From: Terfezia claveryi | Lineage: Eukaryota > Ascomycota > Pezizomycetes > Pezizales > Pezizaceae | Assembly: GCA_015179025.1 (NCBI GenBank) | Contig: WHUX01000004.1 | Location: forward strand, 682,001-746,000 | Direction: 5' to 3' | DNA length: 64,000 bases | Position numbers and translations under genes: made by a program | The notes under the pieces: generated by a model | Databases searched by the model: none | The model's input: only the letters and a program-made list of their open reading frames with translations | What the model was told of the DNA's origin: nothing | Part shown: piece by piece, positions 41,951-51,339 of the stretch | Position numbering within the stretch: position 1 is the first letter of the stretch | Layout: every line of letters begins with the position of its first letter

Positions 41951-43007
41951 AAGGTATTCATCTAATGATGGTGCGAATTGGGTGGAGATTTGGCTTCCAT
42001 GAAGGCATGTATGTATATTGGTTAATAAGACAGCAATCATATAGTAAGCTCCAACTGGGGAGTGTCTGATTTTTAGAGCTCGAGGATGGGTAACAAATGG
42101 CCACAAAGCTGATATTTTACCAAAGCTATGCTCTACCGCAATCCTCATAGAAGACATATAAGCATTAAATGCCTGAGTTTGCGGAGGAAGTGGTCGATTT
42201 GGAAGTGCTTTATATGGTCCTATAACTTCATATCCAGCGCTATATGCTGGATCACCATATACATATAGCCGATTTCGAGGTCCTTGATGTATCTGCCGAA
42301 GGTGGTATTCAATCTTTGACTGCCTCCATGCAGCCCAATCACCTAATTTCCCTTTATATGGTCCCGCAAGATGTGAAATAAGCCCATCAGGTGTAGCAAT
42401 GGCTTGGAATTTGATAGCATGATGCTTTTTATACCCGGAATACCACCTCCGCTGGTGTCGAGAAGGTCGACACACTACCTTTAATATCCCATCCACAAAC
42501 CCCCATATAGACACACCACGGCCTCGAGCACCCACATATTCAGCATAGCTCTGAAGCTTCTGATATGTTAAGCGCTGGGGTCCCATTCCAACTTCTCTGC
42601 ATATCGGGTAACCAATGTATAATCACATCATTGAAAATAACTGACTGCCATGTTCTACTCTTTCCAAATAATCTCATATCATCCTTTAAGCGCTTATTAC
42701 TAGACAGTCTAGATAGTAGCACGCATAAAGCTTCCTCCGGTGATGCTTTCCGCCGATTACGATAGGTAATCTGGTCAAGGCAGAGATATGGAAGTATCTG
42801 TTGCATCTCGGTCTTTGTGAATCGAAAGAACTCAATGCACTCGACCTCTGAGAACTGATTGAATGCGGCAGCCTCCGGGGGTGACAATGGTGGACGATAA
42901 CGCGGATTTTGCACAAGTGCCATAGCTATATTCTGAGTTTCATTTGCAGTCGCTATAGCTAATGTTGCCGCTGCTGCCGCTGCTGCTGCTGCTACTGCTT
43001 CTGCCAT
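41927..43007 (-). pseudogene. PIF/Harbinger DDE transposase, frame broken twice
   Basis: Two long open stretches on the minus strand, 43007 to about 42609 and about 42576 to 41927, make one transposase of about 355 residues. The N-terminus is an Ala run. The HTH-like region includes FRFTKTEMQQILPYL. Catalytic motifs of the DDE_4 family are present: GFVDGILKVVCRP (first Asp), YGDPAYSAGYEV (second Asp) and MRIAVEHSFGKI (Glu). The bridging segment EKLEWDP lies in the third frame. Continuity therefore fails at a CCC run (42606-42608) and a CCCC run (42577-42580), each short by one base. If these are sequencing errors the enzyme is intact; otherwise it is a recent pseudogene. The 3' end overlaps the Myb-like ORF by 24 bp. 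Confidence 0.85.
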
Positions 43008-43777
43008 GATGTCCGTTGTGTTGTTGATGTGTTGTTGCTGGCACTTAATATTAGATGTCCGTTGATGGCACTTAACATTAACATTAACATCAGATCTTGC
43101 GAAACCTCTTTTTTTTTTTCCCGCTAACTTTTGGCCTATTTCTGCTTAGTAATTTTAACCATAACAATAACAAGAAAAGTTTGTGAAATCCCTCTACTAG
43201 TCTATGTATCAATATCCACATGTGCTTTCGCATGTTCTTACGCATCAGGCATAATGCTTGCGCATACTCACGGTATTGCTTTTACTTGGCTGTCCAACTT
43301 GGATTGTTCTTACCCTGATCTCGTATCTACATATACGACCTCTCAGGCACTCATGTATAGATATGCTTCTCTAGATAGACTCAATAAGACTGTCTACTCT
43401 TGACCGAACATCCCACTTACACGTTCTCACACTCACCCTGCTTCATTGCACTAAGAGTCCACCGCTGGCTGCATCCTCCATTCAATACCCAGCGATACCA
43501 CTCGCTCAGTAACCTTTCAATAAAGAGGAGGGGATGGTCAGAGGTATTCGAGGGTCCTGAATGGTGCAGAGCGGTGGCAGATTTTAGAGATCTGTTGGAT
43601 TTCATGGGTATTTCTTATACATCTCCAAGAATATACTCCTTGAACTCTGGTTGATATCCATCCCAAAACCTTTAATATTCGAAGGGTATTGGACTCGTCC
43701 GTAATGACTACCGTTCTGTTCCACGAATCTTAAATTGCAAGATATTGTGGATACGAATACTGAAGCGTCTTCTCTAT

Positions 43778-44993
43778 TTAAACTATTAGGACGTGCTTTC
43801 CAACGGCCTCCATGCAGTGATACTGCTTGAGCGGGTTATTAGCGAGTTGAAACAAGTTTGAACGAATGCCCTGACCCCGAAACAAAATCGACTCCACCAA
43901 CACGGTATTGGCAGTTGTACGGTGCATCGTTCGTCGGAGGTGGTTGGGCGGCGTAGGGGCGGCATCAATGAAGACATTGCCGCGCTTAGGTCGCCAGAGA
44001 CTATGAGGCCCGGGCATACACGCCTTCGTATATTGCCTGTGATATAGCAGTGGCCGACATGTGCCCTTATTGTCCTCTTCGGCCCTCCGTCTCCACCTCA
44101 TCACCCTGCTACCTCCATATACAGTACAGAGGACTCTCGTTAACGCATACCAGATACAAGCATGAATAGGTTACAAGCATACCTCCCCCTGTCTTACATA
44201 GTAAAATAAGCATATTTTGATTACAAGAATATTCCTATATTTTATGCTTAGTCACCATACTTATGCTTGTAACAAGTGAAGCGCTAAACCACAACTAGAG
44301 TTCTATCGATAAGAAAAACCCCGCAAGAACACAATACTTACTAAATCTTTCCGCTACCTCTCCTCTGGTTTACCCTATGCAGCTTATCATATATTGAAGG
44401 CTTGCTGCTCTTCTCACTTCAAGGTGACCCCTCGGCCAATACCACTGCCTTGCAAGATGCACCCAAGCGTGGGAAAAAGAGAACAAATTCTTTAGATGGA
44501 GCGCAGAATAACTGATTATTTGGTCCTTCCGGAGATCCCCTCCTCTTCCTGATATCTCTCAGTTATTGTATATATGTCTAGTATTCATTGTGTCATTCCG
44601 CAGGCTTTCCTACCTAGATATAAATTTCTCTAATAATAAGCATACACGGTATTGGTATAAGCACGTCCGAGAATATGCTTGTAATGAGAGTCCTCTGTAT
44701 GTGCAGATGGTGGGACAGTCTCAGGTGCTGGCACCTGTTGTTGTAGTTGTTGTTTCAAGTGTTGGTAGTGGGTTTGGCTCGTTGTAGTAGCGGAGAAAGG
44801 ATGGGATTCGCATTCGACCCAAGAGCTTGGTGCTCTCAGACAATTCCCGCTCGAGTGATTTGTGTGAGGGCGGAGAAGAAGAAGAGGGCCAAGAATTCTC
44901 AAGCGGGGGAGAGGGAAGGCGCCTGGTGATTTTCTCCCAGGCCTGAGTAATACTTGATGTTCTGGGCGCATACCCACTGTGCACCTCTAGCAT
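43778..44993 (-). CDS. Candidate two-exon gene, unknown product, MITE in its intron
   Basis: Proposed exon 1 is 44993-44735 and exon 2 is 44112-43778, giving 197 residues; the 622-nt intron holds a 571-bp MITE. Removing the MITE and one TA leaves a 49-nt intron, a normal size for this genome, and phases match. Exon 1 encodes a Ser/Pro-rich region then SLERELSESTKLLGRMRIPS and FLRYYNEPNPLPTLE. Exon 2 encodes PHSLWRPKRGNVFIDAAPTP, then ILFRGQGIRSNLFQLANNPL, and ends VGKHVLIV. The product is basic. I do not recognise the family. An alternative exon-1 frame (44977 onward) is in the same frame as exon 2 without splicing, so an unspliced ancestral ORF split by the MITE is possible. Splice sites (GTGCC donor, GGAG acceptor) are not strong. 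Confidence 0.4.
44127..44697. mobile_element. 571-bp MITE with TA target duplication (Tc1/mariner/pogo type)
   Basis: The left end reads CAGAGGACTCTCGTTAACGC and the right end, read inward, CAGAGGACTCTCATTACAAG. The first 12 bases match perfectly and similarity continues further in. Both sides are flanked by TA (44125-44126 and 44698-44699), the target duplication of the Tc1/mariner superfamily. Subterminal DNA is rich in copies of ATGCTTGTAA and TTACAAGCAT. No transposase ORF is inside, so it is non-autonomous. It is not related in sequence to the transposase relic at 38.2-38.8 kb as far as I can see. Confidence 0.85.
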
Positions 44994-45003
44994 GCAGCTC
45001 AAA

Positions 45004-45051
45004 CATTACTTAAGAATGGGCAATTCAAAATGCCCCTATTGTTAAGTAATG
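45004..45051. repeat. 48-bp imperfect palindrome
   Basis: The left arm CATTACTTAAGAATGGGCA pairs with the right arm TGCCCCTATTGTTAAGTAATG around a central TTCAAAA-type loop, with three mismatches or bulges. It lies just 5' of the candidate gene starting at 44993. It could be a foldback element or a promoter hairpin; no poly-U tract follows. Confidence 0.8.
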
Positions 45052-45121
45052 TAACACGGCGGGCAATCCACCCGCGCTAAAATAACTTCTTGGCACACAT
45101 TATGTCTTCAGCTGGTAGCGA

Positions 45122-45300
45122 AGACTGTTCGTGCGCGCAAACTTTAGTCTTCCATTTCATAATAAAGACTACTACGTGCCGTGCAATATTTGTCTTCATG
45201 TTGATAATGAAGACTGCTACGTGCCGTGCAATATTTGTCTTCCGTGTTATAATGAGACTGCTACGTGCCATGCAATATTTGTCTTCCACTGTGCCGCTCA
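45122..45300. repeat. Four tandem 44-45 bp units, each a GAAGAC...GTCTTC inverted repeat
   Basis: Units start at about 45122, 45166, 45211 and 45255. The core is AGACTGCTACGTGCCGTGCA followed by ATATTTGTCTTCC. Units 2-4 are close copies; unit 1 is diverged. Within each unit the GAAGAC/AGACT start and GTCTTC end are complementary, so every unit can fold. The CACGTAGC/GCTACGTG block and a final CTCACGTGC are E-box-like. Open frames through it are by-products of the repeat. Confidence 0.85.
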
Positions 45301-46760
45301 CGTGCAATTTAAATAATTCACTCGATTTGGTGTATGTGCACTTTTATTGATAAAGGTTTACGAGTACTAATTTACCCCCCAAAAAAAGGAATTCATAGCG
45401 GTATATCTAGCTGGAGCTATCCAGCGACTGCAATAGATTCATGTATTTCCCAGTCGATTGGACCTCCATCTAATATTCCAAGTTGGTTCAGCTAGAGCTG
45501 AGATCATGATCTGTTAACACTTTCGTATGTCAATAAATGGAGAATTTCAGATTATTCTCAATAACAATTAGAGTACCTAGAATTCTTTGCAAACACCTGA
45601 AACGAAAACACCAGTAGTTATACTTAGCAATCTGCGTATAAATAAGTACCTGCGATTAAGAAAGTACTGTTTTTGCACCTTACCTGGATCCTATAAGTAA
45701 GAAATAGCTGGGATTTTTCTTACTTATATGATAAATTGTGCAACAAGATGTTGACGAAAAATATTATAATGATGATTATTCCGAACTTCACTGAATTCCA
45801 CATAGCACATCGATATTTCAGTACAAGATGGTTCTATATAGCCTGACCATAAGGCCCCATTATTAAATACTCCATAGATAAGAACCCTTAGATAAGAAAC
45901 TAATTTTCAAATATCTATTGCATAGGAAACGTTGCAGATTTCTATGGTAGCAATAAACTCAGTATCCTCCTCTCCATTCCATTCATCATCAGAGATGAAG
46001 GTGATGAGTTGTTAACTACACAAGCATGTACTTCATCATTTGAAGTGCTTGAGGTGATTTTTCCGGAATTCTCCCTTTGTTCAATGTCTGCCGTCTCCCT
46101 GTGATGTGGAAGGGGTGGTCAAAAATGACTTCACAGGGTGTTTTTTGAGTGTAGCAGAATGTTTTGTTCGATTCACCGTTACCAAATCGAGGAATTATAT
46201 TAATTGCCCGCGACCGGCACAGAGGGTATGCCGCCTGCGGGAGGCATGAACTGCCCGCGAGCGGCCCAGAACAGATATTCTTATTGTAGACAGCGAGGAC
46301 TATGAGACTACAGAAGGCACACCTTGGTCTTAACTGATTACCGCCACTTTAGTCCAATAGTAGAGCACCATTGCAGAGATCATGATCAATCCAACTGACT
46401 AAGGATTTGTCTAGAAGCTCTGGATGGGATATAGTTCAAACTTGCAAGGCAGTAAAGTACCGGTAAAGTTTTTGACAGTGGTGACCTTTGCTCATTAGCT
46501 GATGGTCACCAGTCGGGCATACCACACTGGGTAGCCCAGCAAAAGCATCCTGCCTCAAGCTATATAGGTTTAGAACTTGAAATGTATTTCCCTCAGTACA
46601 GCACCCTCACTCTTCCCAGTATGGTTGTGTTCCCTGCTAATGTTTAAGAGATTACAACTCCCGCTACCACAAAGGTTTTGGCCAACCGCGAACGCAAAGA
46701 TAAAAGTTCGAGTTTTAACTTTTAATTGCGACTTTTATTTTTCTTCCATCCTAAAACTTC
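45301..46760. other. Intergenic region
   Basis: AT-rich, no gene. Two copies of a GC-rich word, TGCCCGCGA(C/G)CGGC, lie near 46205 and 46251, flanking the small inverted sequence GCCGCCTGCGGGAGGC. Confidence 0.5.
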
Positions 46761-48989
46761 CTATTCCCTCTGCAACCTCTTCATCTCTGCCTCACACATT
46801 CTCTTTATCTCGACATCATCGCTCGTCTTCCTATTCCAAATCCGTAACATTCTCTCCGCCGATGTACTATTACCCAACGCTACCTTGGGACTGATATCAC
46901 TCTTGACCACGCCTGTAGCAGTATTAAACAGCGTCACCTCCGGGTCCAAATCCATTATTCCCTTGAAAGCTAGAGCTGGTCCCTTTGGTAGGCGGGTTGG
47001 TGTAACTAGTGCCGCTGCTTGTGACACATGAACACGTGCGCCAACGCACGTACTTGGAGTATTGTTATTTCCTCTAGGTGATTCTTGAAAGGTAACTCCC
47101 TGACCACTTGGTGAAGCATAGGACATATTACTAGCGGAGCTGAATCCGACATGCGGATAATTGTTTCGGGTTGTCGGATTAGCGGGCTTTGCATGACCGG
47201 CACCCACGACTGGGGAAGTCCCCTCATGCCCATTTATTTCAATGCCATGGTAATATCCCCGCCTCTCGGTATTCATTACTTCTCTCTGATGGGTTGCGTT
47301 CGGCGATACAGGCAATTCCCCATGTGCGGATGGCTGCTGGAAGGTAATGGTATCAAACGAGGGGACGGGTGAGTATCTCTGACGGTGCCCTCCGTCACTA
47401 GAGGATGATTGGAGATCAAAGTCGGAGTATTTCAAAACAGGACGTCGTCGTGGCATATTATTGTCTGGCGCAGTTGCTGCCTGAGCTGGGTACGCTTGAG
47501 TGACTTGGGAATATGATGGTCTTTGGGGGTAAAAACTTGGAGTATTTTCTTCGAATCTAGGGGCATCTTGAGTAGAGGTCGTTTGATGTGGGATGACTTT
47601 CTTATTGTTAGACATAGGTTCCTTAAGTGGGCCTGATTGATGTAAAGGTGGTGAAGTAAGCCATGCGGAGTTCATGACAGGTAGATGCCCGGGCAACCTT
47701 TGGGTCTGCAAGGAAGCCAGGCTGTTGTGAAGGGGCGTGTCCATGGTTCTCTGGTTTGTGGTAAGGGTATTGCCTCGTAGCCTCGACAAATTCCTCAGCT
47801 GCGGACCCTGACTAGTTATAGAATCTCCAACCAAAGACTCTACTCGGCCATACTCTATAGACCTATAGGTAGGGCCTTGGCCAGATTCTGTCTGCGTCAT
47901 ATGAGCCGTCAAACTCTTGGACGTAGGTGGCTCACTCTCGCGTTTGACGTGCAATTCCAAATTTCTGAGGTCAGATTCTACCTGATTCAAGGTTTCTAAC
48001 GTCACCGAATCCTTGGGCTTTGGCCAACTTCTCCCAGGACGTCTCTCCTGCAACCGATACAATGTGTTTCCTCTCTTATCAAACTCTTGTCCTGAAACAT
48101 CATACTCAACACCATTCCGCGTGACCCCTCGTCATATTCTTCGACCTGGACCGATAGAAACAGCGGACCAAGTGTTTGCCGCCTAGGCGGCATGAATCTA
48201 TGTGGTGGTGGTACTGGTGGCCCAGACGAGCTCGCAGAGATGAGGTGTCCATGCCCATTTGCCTGGTTTTGGAGATTGCCTCTAGTGCGTGTGGGCAGTT
48301 CACAACTTATATCTGACACTTCGTTACTGGCAACGCTTGGTCCAGAGTCCTGGAATGCCTGTGTAAACTGGGTTGGAAGCTGTACAAGTACCCGTGGCAC
48401 AGATTCTGCTGAAGCTGATTTCCTGCGGGTGTCAATTTCGTTCGCCCGGCCTGTCCTTTGCACATTTCCTGTACCACACGCTCGGACAGGGCCCGCTGTT
48501 GGCAAATTCTGTTCGGCACTGTAGGAATTATTGGGGCCAGGGAGCTCGGATTTCTCCTCAGCCCAAACTTCATCCCAGGACAACAAGGGAAAAATAGTTC
48601 CTGCGCGGGTGTGTTCTATACGTTCCTTGCTTGCTAGTTATAGCTCGCGGAGCTGCTCTTTCCTTGGAAGCGGCACTCGATTCGGTTATGTGCATAGCCG
48701 CCGTTTGTGCATGCTGCTGCGACACCGGCATTATCAGAGGTACATTACTAGTAGCAGTTGAAGCATGCGGAGGCCCAGGTGTCATATGTGCATGAAGCCC
48801 GGTTTCAATCCCCTCATTCTCCGCTTCATTTGAGTCCCTTGTGTTCCGATGTCGCCGCCGGTGTTTGTGGGACCTCTTTTTCTTCTTTTCGGAGTCTTTG
48901 GCTTCTCGGGGGGTCCCGTGGGCAGTGATAGTATAGTGGATTGTCTCAAATTCTGCCTTCGAAGGTACATCGGCTGGAGGCATTGGCAT
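46761..48989 (-). CDS. Large disordered protein of unknown function
   Basis: Three linked open stretches form a protein of about 700 residues. The start at ATG 48989 gives MPMPPADVPSKAEFETIHYT; it follows a possible acceptor CTGCAG, so an upstream non-coding exon is possible. A Lys/Arg/His block (KKKKRSHKHRRRHR) near residue 35 resembles a nuclear signal. An intron at 48601-48676 (CTATAAC branch-like) joins the first two stretches. The second and third are one base out of frame at a CCCC run (48125-48128). Around it the two frames give VQVEEYDEG, then VTRNGVEYDVSGQEF, a smooth join if one base is missing. The C-terminal 430 residues are Ser/Pro/Gln/Asn-rich and end in a charged helix-like tail (IWNRKTSDDVEIKRMCEAEM KRLQRE). 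No domain recognised. One dispersed-motif copy lies 284 bp upstream of the ATG. Confidence 0.7.
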
Positions 48990-50360
48990 TGCCCTCGACT
49001 GCTCAGGAATTGTCAAGTATCTGCAGAATATCTGTCAGGCTAGTCAGTTTGTGGTACGAGTGGATGAGGTGGGAAAACTGGGGCTAATGGGAATACTGAC
49101 TGGGTGAAGTGAGGTAATGGAGGGGAGGATGATACGTTATTGTTGCTGTTGTTGTGTTTCCGACTTGAGGAAAGTTAGTACGCAGCTTCGATGTTTAGGA
49201 ATATACTGTGAGCCGGTTGTTGCCAAGAGTGTCAATACTACCCGATATGGCGGAGATAAAGGTGTCTTGGAGGTAGTCTGGTTGGCACTACGTCTGACTG
49301 TTACTTACTTAGTCAATTATCAATATATAAATATTTAATAAGTAGTCCCTAGGCCCCTCAGAAGTGAACTATATGGTTTGTAGGTGGCTTCTACGGTCAG
49401 GAATTGCAAACCTAACGTCAGTCTAGCCTTTGCCGGGCCAGGAGCGTGGTAAGTACGCTTACAGGTAATCATCCATGGTACACAAGCAAGTACTTTAGCT
49501 TCTGCGTATGTACATATTTACCTATTAGCTGAATCTGCAGATTCACTGAGCCTTCGACGGCTTCTTTGGTTTGGGTCGTCGAGTAACTCATTGAACGGTA
49601 TAATGAATCAAGTCTATATACTTCTAGATTGGTTGTATTACTCTAATTTACCAAACGATAGTTCTTCGTACCGTCTAAAACAGGAATCCCCTGAATTCTT
49701 CAGCATGGATCCAGAGATTGCCAAAGTTGACTAATATTCTCTACCTAGAGATCTCTCTCAGTTGAATTCTATCAATCTCTTATGAAAATATATGGCATAA
49801 TTTCTCTAGGTCTCATGAATGTAAGTAAATTCAGCCTTAGTTTGGGTGTAGATTCGTTATACACATGTAAACATGTTCTATACCTAGCGGATAAAAAGTT
49901 CGTGATGTTTCAGACTACAGGAATATTGCAGTTATGCACGACACTTATACTGGCTACTTAAAGTAGTGACCTTGAATGCTTTAGTAATAACAACTGTTAA
50001 TTTTATGAACGTTTACTTGTTGAAGAACACTCTCCACAATCACTCTACACTGTCATATCTCACTACCACTAGCACAAAACTTATCCTGTAAGTACTCAAT
50101 AAGGCCGCATAGGCCTGATATCGATCCCTAGGAATATTCACTAAAGAGCAAAGAAAAAGAAAATATGACGCAGGTATTGAAGCTCAAACCAGCAGCAAGA
50201 TTAGATGATCACTCATATTCATTTCGGGTAGGTATATGCAAATTTAATATCATAGGTAGGCCCCGTGACCAAAACTACAAAGATTGACTAGATAAACCCA
50301 CTACTGGACATGATGATGATGAATTATACTACGAATGCATATGATACGAGCTATATTAAC
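48990..50360. other. Intergenic region
   Basis: 5' flank of the minus-strand gene ending at 46761. It contains a perfect dispersed motif, GTAGTCTGGTTGGCAC, at 49273-49288. Otherwise AT-rich with no supported gene. Confidence 0.5.
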
Positions 50361-50760
50361 CTAAGCACCCCTTAGTATATCATGCATGCCAGATCTTCCA
50401 ATCCTTTCCTTTGGTCCTAACTCAACGCTCACTTTAGGCAAGGTAAGGCCTTGTGCTTTGTGAATTGTTAAAGCCCATGTTAGGACTATTGGGAACTGAA
50501 TCCATGAACATGGATTCGCCTGATAGTCAAAACGTGCTGTGAAGGGACCAATGAGGAATACTCGAGGATATGCTTCTATAAAGGGAGGGCCTAAATAGTT
50601 ATCTAAATCCACGAAAAGGCATGCCAGAAGCCCGTTTGGACATTCCCCCATCACCAGTGTACGAATAGTCCCTATAGAACTAACTTTCCCGCCCCTACTC
50701 AGAGTTTTTTTGTCACCATCACACGGGCTCTGACACTCAAAAGTAATACTGGGGATAAAT
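50361..50760 (-). pseudogene. Pif1/Helitron-type helicase C-terminal fragment
   Basis: The minus-strand frame encodes GGKVSSIGTIRTLVMGE, then YLGPPFIEAYPRVFLIG, then the C-terminal helicase motifs FPIVLTWALTIHKAQGLTLP and KVSVELGPKE. This matches the end of Pif1-family helicases, where LA.A.TIHKSQG.TL is the RecA2 motif (family knowledge). It stops after GMHDILRGA, before the expected VALSR motif. The N-terminal helicase, the Rep domain and other Helitron parts are absent here. It is a decayed copy of a Helitron helicase or a Pif1-like gene. Confidence 0.75.
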
Positions 50761-50910
50761 CTCCAGCACTCTCTGATTTAACTTCCTAACCATTGATAGA
50801 ATATTAGCTGGTGCAGAATGCCAGGCAAGTACTCGGTACATACACTGGGGACCTCAATAGCTGTCTTTCTCGGATTGGGAGACTGCGTAGAACCCGAGCC
50901 TGAATTCATG

Positions 50911-51335
50911 CTAAGAGTCCTCCCGAGACCAAGCACCATCTCTAGCACATGAGAGAATTTCCCGGAACCGGATCTGGACTCCCCAGCCTGGGCCCTCTAA
51001 ATATTCAAACTCGGTTGCAGTGTAGAGTGTGTTGCCCCAGTGCCTATAGACTGAGTGCTTATAGCTGCCTCTATGTTTGCACCCTTTTCCAATAGCAGCT
51101 TTACTCTCCATATGTCTGCTGCTACATAGAGCATTGGGGCAGCAGCGCTCTCAGTGGCCTCGCTGTTTGCACCCTTCTCCAGAGGCAGGCCCACTACCCT
51201 AAATGTCCATTTTTATGCTGCAATACTGCTGGCCCAGTACTAATTGTGGCCTCAAATTTGCATCGCTCACTAACTGCAGCTTCACTACCTCTCTATGTTC
51301 CTTTGACCCAGCCCAGATAAGTACTTTATCGTAGT
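50911..51335 (-). pseudogene. Degenerate ankyrin-repeat fragment
   Basis: Minus-strand pieces in different frames resemble ankyrin repeats: KEHREVVKLQLVSDANL, LPLEKGANSEATES and WRVKLLLEKGANIEAAIST, then TATEFEYLEGPGWGVQ. The recurring (L)LLEKGANIEA and HREVVKLQL patterns are typical of ankyrin arrays, for example of NACHT-ankyrin proteins in fungi. Frameshifts and stops break it. It sits just upstream, on the same strand, of the helicase relic; whether they were one element is unknown. Confidence 0.6.
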
Positions 51336-51339
51336 CATT

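Larger units (their letters stand above)
40789..43109. mobile_element. PIF/Harbinger DNA transposon, about 2.3 kb
   Basis: The ends are imperfect inverted repeats of about 45 bp. The left end (40789-40834) begins AGAGGGATTTCGCAACTTAG. The right end (43067-43109), read inward on the minus strand, begins AGAGGTTTCGCAAGATCTGA. Both continue into TTAATGTTAATG(C/T)TAAGT. Between them are the two genes expected of this superfamily: a Myb/SANT-like protein (+) and a DDE transposase (-), convergent and overlapping at their 3' ends by 24 bp. Left subterminal DNA repeats TTACCATGGCAACC / TTACCATAGCAACC; right subterminal DNA repeats GGCACTTAA. I could not define a clean 3-bp target duplication, so the exact termini may be off by a few bases. 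Confidence 0.85.

Noticed and set aside
45077..45350. ORFs with repeated residues on both strands
   Set aside because: They follow the 44-45 bp minisatellite; the repeat explains the open frames.
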